From assembly GCA_022768375.1 (NCBI GenBank), contig JALEMG010000035.1, positions 1-44,611 of the forward strand: 44,611 bases of DNA. The letters are read 5' to 3'. The position numbers were made by a program, and so were the translations under genes. The stretch is from Lentisphaeria bacterium. GTDB lineage: Bacteria; Verrucomicrobiota; Lentisphaeria; Victivallales; Victivallaceae. Below, piece after piece: positions 1 through 7,352 of this stretch. The notes beneath the pieces are model-generated. The model saw only the letters and a list, made by a program, of their open reading frames with translations, was not told where the DNA came from and searched no databases. Each line of letters begins with the position of its first letter. Position 1 is the first letter of the stretch.

Positions 1-218
1 TCCTGAAGCTGCTCATAGGTCCAATTAGTTTTCTCTGCCACAGTAAAGAATCCTTTCAGTTGTTTCCGTAGCAATTTACAGACTTGCTCTACTTTTTGCA
101 AACTGCGCGAGGGAATCTTCTGGCGAATTTCCCGTTTTTGCCATCTATCAGCCAGTGCTTTGGGCAGACGCATCCGAAAATACAGCACCCCTCGTTTCAT
201 CATTATACACGTGACCAT
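1..218 (-). CDS. tyrosine recombinase/integrase, N-terminal part, cut by window edge
   Basis: This reading frame runs off the left edge, so only about 72 N-terminal residues are visible. It is open throughout and contains a stretch reading VLYFRMRLPKALADRW followed by a basic KREIRQKIPS segment, which resembles the SAM-like N-terminal region of phage-type tyrosine integrases (the 'YYFRRRVPKAL..' pattern). A GAGGAGGG box lies 12 bases before the ATG at 218; ATGs at 203 and 200 are alternatives. It starts about 125 bp from the 3' end of tRNA-Glu, a typical place for an integrase of an element inserted in a tRNA gene. The catalytic R-H-R-Y domain lies outside the window, so the family call rests on the N-terminus and on context. 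The element itself would extend to the left. Confidence 0.6.
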   Translation of the reverse strand, partial: MVTCIMMKRGVLYFRMRLPKALADRWQKREIRQKIPSRSLQKVEQVCKLLRKQLKGFFTVAEKTNWTYEQLQ

Positions 219-242
219 CGGAATGGGTTCCCTCCTCTGGGC

Positions 243-278
243 ATTTGTGACCCCAAATGTGACCCCAAATGTGACCCC
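243..278. repeat. three tandem 12-bp repeats (candidate integrase arm sites)
   Basis: Three consecutive 12-bp units, one ATTTGTGACCCC and two AAATGTGACCCC, lie between the integrase start and tRNA-Glu. Direct repeats in this position are common for arm-type binding sites of tyrosine integrases or for excisionase. The repeat is directly visible; its function is inferred. Confidence 0.7.
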
Positions 279-296
279 AGATTATGCCGTAGCGGG

Positions 297-322
297 AAAA
301 AAGACGCATTCTCGCGAGAATG
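297..322 (-). terminator. terminator downstream of tRNA-Glu
   Basis: Read on the minus strand, a perfect 16-bp palindrome CATTCTCGCGAGAATG (307-322) can fold as a 6-bp stem with a CGCG loop. It is followed after CGTC by six T residues (297-302). It lies 20 bp past the 3' end of tRNA-Glu, as expected for a Rho-independent terminator. The same palindrome could alternatively be an operator for the adjacent integrase. Confidence 0.55.
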
Positions 323-342
323 TTTGAGGGGGAAAATAAAAA

Positions 343-418
343 TGGCATCTCCAATGGGAGTCGAACCCATGTTGCCGGGATGAGAACCCGGTGTCCTAGG
401 CCACTAGACGATGGAGAC
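343..418 (-). tRNA. tRNA-Glu (anticodon CUC)
   Basis: The minus strand folds into a normal cloverleaf of 76 nt with the 3' CCA encoded. The acceptor stem is GTCTCCA paired with TGGAGAT, starting with a G-U pair. The anticodon stem is CCGGG/CCCGG with loop TTCTCAT, giving anticodon CTC, and the T loop reads GGTTCGACTCC. Its promoter lies at 430-458 and a probable terminator at 297-322. An integrase gene begins just beyond its 3' end, so this gene is probably the attachment site of an integrative element. Confidence 0.95.
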
Positions 419-429
419 AACACGTGTAG

Positions 430-458
430 AATATATCACCGCGGCCGGAATTTTGCAA
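430..458 (-). promoter_or_regulatory. sigma-70-type promoter of tRNA-Glu
   Basis: On the minus strand TTGCAA (453-458) and TATATT (430-435) are separated by 17 bp. The tRNA begins 11 bp downstream of the -10 box. It has the same architecture as the other promoters in this window. Confidence 0.75.
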
Positions 459-484
459 GTTGACAGGACAAAAAAAGCCCCGAT

Positions 485-1720
485 TTATTTGCAGCGGCTG
501 ATGACGATGCAGGCGTTGGAGCCGCCGAAAGCGAAACTGTTGGACAGTGCGTGATCGAAACGCACATGCTCCCGGTATTCCCGGCAAATGTCCATGTCCG
601 CGAAATCGGGGTCCGGATTCTCGCAATTGATCGACGGAGAGATGAATTCTCCGGTCAGCATGATCGTGCTGAATATGATCTCCGCCGCGCCCGTCGCCCC
701 CACCATGTGTCCGGTCTGACTTTTGGTACTGTTGATCGCCGGGGATTTTCCCGACCCGCAGAGCCGCCGGATGGCGTCGATCTCCACTTTGTCCCCGACG
801 GGGGTGGCGGTGCCGTGGGTGTTGATGTATCCGATCTGCGCGATGTCGAGTTTCGCATCGGCCAGCGCCTTGGCCATGACCGCGGCACTGGCTTCCGCAT
901 CCGGGACCACCATGTCCGACGCGCTGCTGTTTCCGGCGACGCCGGTGATTTCGCAGATCGGCCGGGCGCCGCGGGCGGCGACGCTCCGCTCCGATTCCAG
1001 CACCATGTACGCCGCGCCGCCGGCCAGCACAAAACCGTTGCGGTCCGCGGCAAAGGGACGGCTGGCCTTTTCCGGCGCGTCGTTGAACTTGGTCGCCAGC
1101 GCCCGGCAGGCGCAGAACCCCAGCGCGGTGGGCCAATCCAATTGTTCGGCGCCGCCCACCAGCACGATATCGTACTCGCCGGACCGGATCAGCCGGGTCG
1201 CCAGCATCACCGCCAGCGCGCTGCTGGAGCAGGCGGCGGAAATATCGTAACTTTCCCCCCGGATCCCGAAAATCAGCGACAGAATGCTGACGGAACTCGA
1301 AGGCATGATCCGGGGCACCGCGAAAGGCGTGACGGCCCGGAGACTGCAGTTGCGCCCGAGGTAGGAATTGGCCAGATGGTGGATCTCCAGCGTGTTGCCC
1401 GCGGCCTGACCGCCGACCAGCGCCATGTTGAGACGGGGGATGTCCTCCAGTGCGATCCCGGCTTCGGCAAACGCTTCCTGCGCCGCGACGACGGACATGG
1501 CGCCCACAGGGGGACAGAAGCGCTTTGTTTTGCGGTCGATCAGCGGAGTTTCCGGGTCCTGATCGGGCATGCCGCCGACCTGACTTTCCATTTTCATTTC
1601 CGCGAATTCCGGCCGGAAGGTGATGCCGCTGACACCGCGGCGCAACGCCGCTTCATTCACCGCCACACCCCGGCCCAGCGGGGTCAGCAGACCGCGCCCG
1701 GTCACGAATACCTTTCCCAT
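485..1720 (-). CDS. beta-ketoacyl-ACP synthase (KAS I/II type)
   Basis: A 411-aa condensing enzyme that joins malonyl-ACP to an acyl chain in fatty-acid elongation; the fold is a thiolase-like double domain. The active-site triad is present: Cys164 in AACSSSA, His302 in NTHGTATPVGD and His338 in KSQTGHMVGATGAAE. The C-terminal SNSFAFGGSNA motif is also present. The length is normal for FabB/FabF. I place the start at the ATG at 1720, which begins MGKVFVTGRGLLTP as the family does; the ATG at 1753 would add eleven residues without homology. The early region (DRKTKRFCPPVGAMSVVAA) resembles FabB-like enzymes somewhat more than housekeeping FabF. No acpP, fabG or fabD is adjacent, so it could serve a specialised pathway. 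Its promoter faces that of the oppD-type gene. Confidence 0.9.
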   Translation of the reverse strand: MGKVFVTGRGLLTPLGRGVAVNEAALRRGVSGITFRPEFAEMKMESQVGGMPDQDPETPLIDRKTKRFCPPVGAMSVVAAQEAFAEAGIALEDIPRLNMALVGGQAAGNTLEIHHLANSYLGRNCSLRAVTPFAVPRIMPSSSVSILSLIFGIRGESYDISAACSSSALAVMLATRLIRSGEYDIVLVGGAEQLDWPTALGFCACRALATKFNDAPEKASRPFAADRNGFVLAGGAAYMVLESERSVAARGARPICEITGVAGNSSASDMVVPDAEASAAVMAKALADAKLDIAQIGYINTHGTATPVGDKVEIDAIRRLCGSGKSPAINSTKSQTGHMVGATGAAEIIFSTIMLTGEFISPSINCENPDPDFADMDICREYREHVRFDHALSNSFAFGGSNACIVISRCK

Positions 1721-1763
1721 TCTCGCCCTCGGATTTGTGTCAAAAAAATACAAACTTTGCTAT

Positions 1764-1792
1764 AATATAGGTTCCAACCGTTTTTTTTTCCA
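1764..1792 (-). promoter_or_regulatory. promoter of the ketoacyl synthase gene
   Basis: On the minus strand TGGAAA (1787-1792), 17 bp and TATATT (1764-1769). The -10 box overlaps TATAAT on the plus strand (1761-1766), whose TGTCAA at 1738-1743 is a possible -35 for the opposite direction. The core reads TATAATATA, so transcription both ways is possible. Confidence 0.55.
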
Positions 1793-1811
1793 GTGCCCGA
1801 CGGAATTTTTG

Positions 1812-1840
1812 TGGAATATTCGCCGGAAGAATGCTATATT
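1812..1840 (+). promoter_or_regulatory. possible promoter of the oppD-type gene
   Basis: TATATT at 1835-1840 lies 43 bp before the ATG. The hexamer 17 bp upstream, TGGAAT (1812-1817), is a poor -35 match. The bidirectional box at 1761-1766 is an alternative. Confidence 0.4.
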
Positions 1841-1883
1841 TGTGTCGATCACATTCAGTCTGAACCTGAGACGGGGTAAAATC

Positions 1884-2867
1884 ATGGCGAAAAATCTGCT
1901 GGAAGTCAACGCGCTCACCGTCGCTTTCGTATCCGGAAACACCCGCACGGAGGTGGTTTCCGGCATCTCGTTCGCCGTTCGCCCCGGCGAGGTGCTGGCG
2001 CTGGTCGGCGAATCCGGCTGCGGCAAAAGTTCCGCGTGTCTGGCGCTGACCGGACTGCTGGGCGGACGAAGCGCCGTCGGCGGCGAAGCATGGTTCGGGC
2101 AAGGAAAAGCGCGGTGCGACCTGCTTCGCCTGACGCCCCGGCAGTTGCGCCGGGTGCGGGGCGCGGGCGTCGCGTATGTGTTTCAGGAGCCCGGCGCTTC
2201 GCTCAACCCGGTCCTGCGGGTCCGGGATCAGATCGCGGAAGTGCTGGACCTCCACCGCCCGGAGGTTCGGGATCGGCGCGGCGAAATGGTCAAACTGCTG
2301 GCGGCGGTGGGCATTCCGGACCCGGAACGGCGGCTGGACGCGTATCCGCACGAACTGTCCGGCGGCATGCAGCAGCGGGTGATGATCGCCATGGCGCTGG
2401 CGGGAAATCCGCAACTGCTCATCGCCGACGAGCCCACCACCGCGCTGGATGTGACGATCCAGGCGCAGATTCTGGAATTGCTGGACCGCCTGCGCCGGGA
2501 ACGCGACATGGCGCTGCTGCTGATCTCCCACAACCTCGGGGTGGTCGGCGCGCTGGCGGACCGGATCGCGGTGATGTACGCCGGCCGGATCGTGGAATCC
2601 GGTCCGGCGGCGGCGGTGCTGGATTCGCCGCGTCACCCCTACACCCGGGCACTGCTGGCGGCCGTACCGCAACTGGGGAACGCTTCCGAAAGACTGCGGA
2701 CGATCCCGGGAACCGTGCCGCCGCCGGGAGAATATCCGCCGGGATGCCGCTTCGCGCCCCGCTGTGAATTCCGTACCGGAACATGCGAAAAAGCCGTGCC
2801 GCCGCCCGTGGAGACCGGAGGCGGACGGTCGGCGGCCTGTTTCCATCTCGACGGAGGGGTACGATGA
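1884..2867 (+). CDS. oligopeptide/dipeptide ABC transporter ATP-binding protein (OppD/DppD type)
   Basis: A 327-aa ATPase that would energise peptide or nickel uptake at the inner face of the membrane. Walker A is GESGCGKS (42-49), the ABC signature LSGGMQQR (158-165), Walker B LLIADEP (178-184) and the switch His is in LLISHNLG. The C-terminus has the oligopeptide-type extension with the PRHPYTRALL motif and the cysteine-containing PPGCRFAPRCEF region. The chosen ATG at 1884 gives the standard MAKNLLEVNALTVAF start; the in-frame extension back to 1620 lies inside the promoter region and the opposite gene. No permease, binding protein or OppF partner is present, so it is an orphan subunit here. 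Its stop overlaps the mutL start by ATGA, so the two are translationally coupled. Confidence 0.92.
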   Translation: MAKNLLEVNALTVAFVSGNTRTEVVSGISFAVRPGEVLALVGESGCGKSSACLALTGLLGGRSAVGGEAWFGQGKARCDLLRLTPRQLRRVRGAGVAYVFQEPGASLNPVLRVRDQIAEVLDLHRPEVRDRRGEMVKLLAAVGIPDPERRLDAYPHELSGGMQQRVMIAMALAGNPQLLIADEPTTALDVTIQAQILELLDRLRRERDMALLLISHNLGVVGALADRIAVMYAGRIVESGPAAAVLDSPRHPYTRALLAAVPQLGNASERLRTIPGTVPPPGEYPPGCRFAPRCEFRTGTCEKAVPPPVETGGGRSAACFHLDGGVR

Positions 2868-4765
2868 GCCGGATCAGAGTGATGAGCCGGCTGCTGAGCA
2901 ACCGGATCGCCGCCGGGGAGGTCATCGAACGCCCGGCGTCGGTAGTCAAGGAACTGGTGGAGAATTCCCTCGACGCCGGGGCCACCGAGATCACCGTCGA
3001 AATCGAACGCGCCGGCAACCGGCTGATCGCCGTCACCGACAACGGCTGCGGCATGGACCCGGAAGACGCGGTGCTGGCGCTCCAGCGCCACGGCACCAGC
3101 AAATTGCTGGACGAGAAGGACCTCGATCACATCATGACCCTCGGCTTCCGGGGGGAGGCCCTGCCCTCCATCGCTTCGGTGAGCAAATTCAGTCTGACCA
3201 CCCGTCCGCCGGAGGCGGCGGGGGGTACGCAGGTCTACTGCGAAGAAGACGGAGAACTGCACTCCCGGCCCGGCGGCGGAGCGCCGGGAACGCGCATCGA
3301 GGTGCGGGACCTTTTCTGCAATCTGCCCGCCCGCCGGAAATTTCTGAAATCCCCGGCCACCGAGGAGCATCACATCGGGGAGGTGCTGACCATGCTGGCC
3401 GTCGCCCACCCGGAGACCGGATTCAAACTGATCATCGACGGGCGGACGGCCATGCACACGCCGGCGGTCCCCGACGTCGCGCCCCGTCTGCGGGAACTTT
3501 TCGGGAAGAACTTCGTGGACAACATGTTGTTCTTTGAACACACGGAACACGACATCCACCTCTCCGGCTGCGTGGCCGCGCCCGGATTCACCCGCCCGTC
3601 CCGCCGGGAACAGCGAATTTTCATCAACTCCCGGCCGGTGGAGCCGCAGGCCGTCTACCGGGGCATCCGGGAAGGCTACGGCGCGCTGGCCGAATCCGGC
3701 CGGTTCAATCCGGTGGTGATCTTCCTTGAGATGCCGCCGGACCAACTGGACGTCAACGTCCATCCGACGAAACGGGAAGTCCGGTTCAAATCGGAATACA
3801 CGGTGAGCCGCGCGGTGGCCGCCGCCGTTTCCGCCGCGCTGCGGCAGGCGCGGGACCCGGCGGCCCTGCCCGCGCCCGACGCGGCGGACGGACTGCCGCT
3901 CTCCGGCAAACTGCCGCTTTCGCTGGTGCTGGACGCGGCGGAGATATCCTACACGCCGCCCACGGCGGTCCAGCACGAACTGCCGGCAGTCGCGCCGCCG
4001 TCCGCGCCCGAAGCCCCGCCCCTGCCGGAGAAACCATCCCCGCCGGAGGAACTGTCCCCGCAGTCCGCGCCGGAGCCGGAACCTTTTCCCGCAACGCCCG
4101 CCGCGACGACGACGGCGGAGGACCTCCCGGCGGCGCGGATGAAATTCTCGCCGCTGGTCAGGGAGAGCCGTCCCGCCGCATTCAGCGGCAACTGGCCGGA
4201 CCGGATCATCGGCGCGGTGGACGAGACCTATATTCTCGGAGAATCCGCCGCCGGACTGGTGCTGATCGACCAGCATGCCGCCCACGAGAGGATCATGTTC
4301 GAGAAAATCCTCGCCGGGGCCGCCGCAAAAAAAGCCGCGGCACAGGCTCTGCTCCTGCCGGAAACGGTGGAACTGCCGCTGGCGATGGTCAAACTGCTGG
4401 AGGGGAACCGGGAGTTGTTCGCCCTGCTTGGCTTCGAAGTGGAGAGCGCCGGAGGCGCCGCGGTGCTGGTCAACTCCATTCCGCTGGTCCCCTGCGCCCA
4501 CCGGCCGGTGGGGGTGTGGCTTTACGACATGCTCAACGAACTGCTGGAGGAGTCCGACCGTTCCGGCATGATCGCCCCGGAATTCGCCGCCCGCGCCGCC
4601 TGCAAAGCCGCGGTCAAGGCACACGAACACCTGACGCTCCCGGAGATGGAGACCCTGCTCGCCCAACTGCGGCAGTGTCGGCAGGGGACGCTCTGTCCCC
4701 ACGGCCGCCCCACGATGGTGGAAGTGCCCAAAAGGGAGATCGAGCGGAGGTTCGGCCGCCGGTGA
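2864..4765 (+). CDS. mutL: DNA mismatch repair protein MutL
   Basis: A 633-aa GHKL ATPase that links MutS mismatch recognition to strand incision. N-terminal motifs are NSLDAGA (34-40), DNGCGM (59-64) and GFRGEAL (94-100), followed by HPTKREVRF in the second domain. A Pro/Ala-rich linker occupies roughly residues 345-440. The C-terminal dimerisation domain contains DQHAAHERIMFE (from Asp469), which fits the DQHA-x2-E-x4-E endonuclease motif, plus an ACKAAVKAHE segment and CPHGRPT (Cys611). This MutL therefore probably has its own nicking activity, as in bacteria lacking MutH. The start at 2864 overlaps the preceding stop (ATGA); the frame is open further upstream only inside the preceding gene. 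No mutS is nearby. Confidence 0.95.
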   Translation: MSRIRVMSRLLSNRIAAGEVIERPASVVKELVENSLDAGATEITVEIERAGNRLIAVTDNGCGMDPEDAVLALQRHGTSKLLDEKDLDHIMTLGFRGEALPSIASVSKFSLTTRPPEAAGGTQVYCEEDGELHSRPGGGAPGTRIEVRDLFCNLPARRKFLKSPATEEHHIGEVLTMLAVAHPETGFKLIIDGRTAMHTPAVPDVAPRLRELFGKNFVDNMLFFEHTEHDIHLSGCVAAPGFTRPSRREQRIFINSRPVEPQAVYRGIREGYGALAESGRFNPVVIFLEMPPDQLDVNVHPTKREVRFKSEYTVSRAVAAAVSAALRQARDPAALPAPDAADGLPLSGKLPLSLVLDAAEISYTPPTAVQHELPAVAPPSAPEAPPLPEKPSPPEELSPQSAPEPEPFPATPAATTTAEDLPAARMKFSPLVRESRPAAFSGNWPDRIIGAVDETYILGESAAGLVLIDQHAAHERIMFEKILAGAAAKKAAAQALLLPETVELPLAMVKLLEGNRELFALLGFEVESAGGAAVLVNSIPLVPCAHRPVGVWLYDMLNELLEESDRSGMIAPEFAARAACKAAVKAHEHLTLPEMETLLAQLRQCRQGTLCPHGRPTMVEVPKREIERRFGRR

Positions 4766-4772
4766 AGCGGCT

Positions 4773-4801
4773 TTGCATTTCGCCCCGGATGGGAGTATAT
4801 T
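4773..4801 (+). promoter_or_regulatory. promoter of the FMN-riboswitch/ribBA transcript
   Basis: TTGCAT (4773-4778), 17 bp and TATATT (4796-4801). The predicted start site near 4808 is just before the first strand of the riboswitch, so the aptamer would be at the very 5' end of the RNA. Confidence 0.7.
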
Positions 4802-4815
4802 ATATGCCGGAAGGT

Positions 4816-4951
4816 TTCTTCAGGGTGAGGTGACGCGGGAACTTCCCGCGAATTCCTGGACCGGCGGTGAAAGTCCGCGAGCGCCAAAGAGTCCGGCGCC
4901 GACATGGTGCGATTCCATGACCGACAGTACAGTCTGGATGGGAGAAGGAAC
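4816..4951 (+). ncRNA. FMN riboswitch (RFN element)
   Basis: The conserved RFN core segments are recognisable in order: TTCAGGGTGAGGTGA at the 5' side, ACCGGCGGTGAAAGTCCGCGAGC, a variable arm, GACCGACAGTACAGTCTGGA and the closing GATGGGAGAAGGA. This is the FMN-binding aptamer that represses riboflavin genes. It is followed at 4952-4985 by a hairpin with stem CCGGACC/GGTCCGG and no T tract, which could be part of the expression platform. The controlled gene is presumably ribBA, but repeat R1 lies between them, so the start codon is about 370 nt downstream of the aptamer. Normally the aptamer lies much closer to its gene. Confidence 0.92.
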
Positions 4952-5057
4952 CCGGACCGGGGCGGACCGCGCCCGGAAGGTCCGGCATCCGTCCTCCGTC
5001 CTCATCCTGCCGGAACATGGGCATGAACCGGAAAGGCTCCGCGCTGAAAAGGGCTGA

Positions 5058-5290
5058 AAAATAAAAAAATTCTGCCGCCGGGTGCTACCCGGACGTGGTC
5101 CAGCGGCTTACTTCTTTTCTCGCGGGAAAAGAAGTAAGACAAGAAAAGGCGACTGCGTTACTTTCTTTCGCAAAAGAAAGTAACCAAAGAAAGGGCGGGG
5201 TTGCTTGTCCGCCGTAGCCTCGGCGAAGGCGGAAGCGGGAGGCGGTATAATGGGCGTACGGAACGGAAAATCAGGCAATGTTTAGTACAG
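5058..5290 (+). repeat. composite hairpin repeat R1 (one module)
   Basis: First of four related intergenic repeats. It begins with an A-rich run, then CGGGTGCTACCCGGACGTG, then a hairpin of CTTACTTCTTTT type (arms at 5107-5138), then a perfect hairpin GTTACTTTCTTT/AAAGAAAGTAAC (5157-5184), a GC-rich segment, and ends AATGTTTAGTACAG. The region between the first block and the first hairpin that is present in R2 and R4 is missing here. It contains one TATAAT (5246-5251) without a matching -35 box. The element separates the FMN riboswitch from ribBA. ORFs inside it are by-products of the repeat. Confidence 0.85.
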
Positions 5291-5319
5291 AGTCAAGCGA
5301 AAATTTGCCGGAGGAGTTT

Positions 5320-6510
5320 ATGGATTTTGCATTCGATCCCGTGGAAGCGGTCATTGAGGACATCCGGGCGGGAAAAATGGTTATCGTCACCGATGACGAG
5401 AACCGGGAAAACGAAGGCGATCTGGTCTGCGCGGCCGGGTTGATCACCCCGGAAAAGATCAACTTCATGATCACCCACGCCCGGGGGTTGGTCTGCGCGC
5501 CGATCACCGAGGCAAGGGCAAGGGAACTGGGCATCCTGCGGCCGCCGTCCACCGATCACTTCAAAACCGCGTTCACCGAAAGTCTGGACGCGCTGAGCGG
5601 AACGACCGGCATCAGCGCTTCCGACCGGGCCAACACGGTCAGAGCGCTGAACGATCCGGCGTGCAAGCGGGAAGATTTCGGCATTCCGGGGCATATTTTC
5701 CCCATCGCGGCCCGGCCGGGCGGGGTGCTCCAGCGCACCGGCCACACCGAAGCCGCCGTGGACCTGGCGAAACTGGCGGGCCTGACCCCGGCGGGGGTGA
5801 TCTGCGAGATCACGAAGGAAAACGGGGAAATGGCCCGGCTTCCCGATCTGATGGCGTTCAAGGCGAAGCACGGCCTGAAGATCATGACCATCGCCGATCT
5901 GGTGGCCTATCGGCGGCGGACGGAACATCTGGTCGTCTGCGAGGAATCGGTCAAACTGCCCACCGCCTACGGCGATTTCCAGATGTACCTGTACCGTTCC
6001 AAGATCGACGGAGCGTCCCATCTGGCGCTGGTCTGCGGTGACGTCCGGGGCAAGGATCATGTGCTGGTGCGGGTCCACAGCGAATGCCTGACCGGGGATG
6101 TATTCGGGTCGGCCCGGTGCGACTGCGGCGACCAACTGCACCGGGCAATGCGGATGATCTCCGCCGAAGGGTGCGGCGTACTGGTCTACATGCGGCAGGA
6201 GGGCCGGGGCATCGGCCTGGAGAATAAACTGCACGCCTACAAACTGCAGGAACAGGGGTGCGACACGGTGGAGGCCAATGAAAAACTTGGCTTCCCCGCC
6301 GATCTGCGGGAGTACGGCATCGGCGCGCAGATATTGCTGGACCTCGGCGTCAAAAGCGTCCGGCTGCTGACCAACAACCCGGCCAAACTCATCGGCATCG
6401 ACGGGTACGGTCTCCGCATCGAGGAAAGGGTCCCCATCGTCATCGACCCGGGCAGGGACAACGCCTTCTATCTGCGGACCAAAAAAGAACGCATGGGGCA
6501 TTTGCTGTGA
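5320..6510 (+). CDS. ribBA: bifunctional DHBP synthase / GTP cyclohydrolase II
   Basis: A 396-aa fusion that makes both precursors of riboflavin: ribulose 5-phosphate to 3,4-dihydroxy-2-butanone 4-phosphate (RibB part, about 1-200) and GTP to the diaminopyrimidine (RibA part, about 205-396). RibB motifs are [12 protein letters not shown] (25-36), [11 protein letters not shown] and [19 protein letters not shown]. The RibA zinc site is Cys256, Cys267 and Cys269 in [15 protein letters not shown], and [12 protein letters not shown] follows. A GGAGGAG box six bases before the ATG at 5320 decides the start; the upstream ATG at 5278 falls inside the repeat. Its stop overlaps the GTG start of the next gene (GTGA). 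It is probably repressed by FMN through the upstream riboswitch. Confidence 0.96.
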   Translation: MDFAFDPVEAVIEDIRAGKMVIVTDDENRENEGDLVCAAGLITPEKINFMITHARGLVCAPITEARARELGILRPPSTDHFKTAFTESLDALSGTTGISASDRANTVRALNDPACKREDFGIPGHIFPIAARPGGVLQRTGHTEAAVDLAKLAGLTPAGVICEITKENGEMARLPDLMAFKAKHGLKIMTIADLVAYRRRTEHLVVCEESVKLPTAYGDFQMYLYRSKIDGASHLALVCGDVRGKDHVLVRVHSECLTGDVFGSARCDCGDQLHRAMRMISAEGCGVLVYMRQEGRGIGLENKLHAYKLQEQGCDTVEANEKLGFPADLREYGIGAQILLDLGVKSVRLLTNNPAKLIGIDGYGLRIEERVPIVIDPGRDNAFYLRTKKERMGHLL

Positions 6511-7352
6511 AACTGCAACTGCCGCGCGGCATGAAAATCGCGGCGGTCGCCCCCGCCGGACGGACGGACATAGAAACCGTGGCCGCCGGAGCGGAGGCTC
6601 TGCGCCGGTCCGGAGCGGATGTCGCGGTCATGCCGCATGTCGGCGCGGGCGCGGCCCTGCCGTTTCTGGACGCGGACGACGCGGCGCGGGCGGCGGACTT
6701 CATGCTCGCGGCGCGGGAAAGCGATCTCGTCTGGGCGGTGCGCGGCGGTTACGGCGGCGCGAGAATGCTGGAACTGCTGGACTGGGAGTTTCTGCGGCGG
6801 CATCCGGTGCGATTGGCCGGATTCAGCGACGTGACCGCGCTGCACTGGGCGCTCGTCGCAAAAAACGCGGGCGAAGCGGTCAGCGCGCCGATGTTCAAAT
6901 TTCTGGCGGAATTGACCGACGAATTCTCCGTGACCTCGCTGGCCGCCGCGCTCGCCGCCGCCCCCGTGGAACTGCGCCTGCCCGCACTGCGGCCCGGCCG
7001 GGCCGAGGGTCCGGCGCTGGCGGGCAATCTGACCGTGGCGGCGTCGCTGGCCGGAACCGCGTACTTCCCCGATCTCGCCGGCCGGGTGGTCTGTCTGGAG
7101 GACGTGGGCGAAAAACCCTACCGGGTCGACCGGGCGCTGAACCAACTGAGACTGGCCGGGGCTTTCGACCGGTGCGCGGCGGTGGTGTTCGGCGACTTCA
7201 CCGACTGCGGGGACCCGGCGGAACTGGCGGCGGTGCTGCGGGAGTTCGCGGGCAAAATCAAAAGCCCGGTTTTCACCGGGCTCGCATTCGGTCACAAACT
7301 GCCGTTTTACGCGCTCTCCTCGCGCCAGAGCGTCACCGTATCTTCTCGATGA
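6507..7352 (+). CDS. LD-carboxypeptidase (MEROPS S66, LdcA/MccF type)
   Basis: A 281-aa serine peptidase of the family that removes the terminal D-Ala from muropeptide tetrapeptides in cell-wall recycling; related MccF enzymes cleave microcin C. The presumed triad is Ser107 in [10 protein letters not shown], Glu198 in [13 protein letters not shown] and His263 in [10 protein letters not shown]. The [10 protein letters not shown] motif (79-88) lies before the nucleophile as in E. coli LdcA. No signal peptide is seen, consistent with a cytoplasmic enzyme. I use the GTG at 6507 that overlaps the ribBA stop; an ATG at 6531 has no ribosome binding site. The C-terminus ends soon after the His region, about 20 residues earlier than E. 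coli LdcA, and the last 20 bp overlap the convergent gene. Confidence 0.85.
   Translation: MKLQLPRGMKIAAVAPAGRTDIETVAAGAEALRRSGADVAVMPHVGAGAALPFLDADDAARAADFMLAARESDLVWAVRGGYGGARMLELLDWEFLRRHPVRLAGFSDVTALHWALVAKNAGEAVSAPMFKFLAELTDEFSVTSLAAALAAAPVELRLPALRPGRAEGPALAGNLTVAASLAGTAYFPDLAGRVVCLEDVGEKPYRVDRALNQLRLAGAFDRCAAVVFGDFTDCGDPAELAAVLREFAGKIKSPVFTGLAFGHKLPFYALSSRQSVTVSSR

Noticed and set aside
396-1136. Alternative frames opposite or within the ketoacyl synthase gene (also 551-1765 on the plus strand).
   Set aside because: The synthase has its complete active site, and the other frames are Arg/Gly/Pro-rich shadows.
2639-4702. A 687-residue minus-strand open frame opposite mutL.
   Set aside because: Same cause: mutL on the plus strand has all family motifs and the antisense product matches nothing.
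4773-5057. A 94-aa plus-strand ORF between mutL and ribBA.
   Set aside because: It lies over the FMN riboswitch, whose conserved RNA sequence explains the region; no ribosome binding site is present.
5246-5251. TATAAT in repeat R1 as a promoter for ribBA.
   Set aside because: No acceptable -35 hexamer lies 16-18 bp upstream, and the equivalent site is lost or changed in the other copies.
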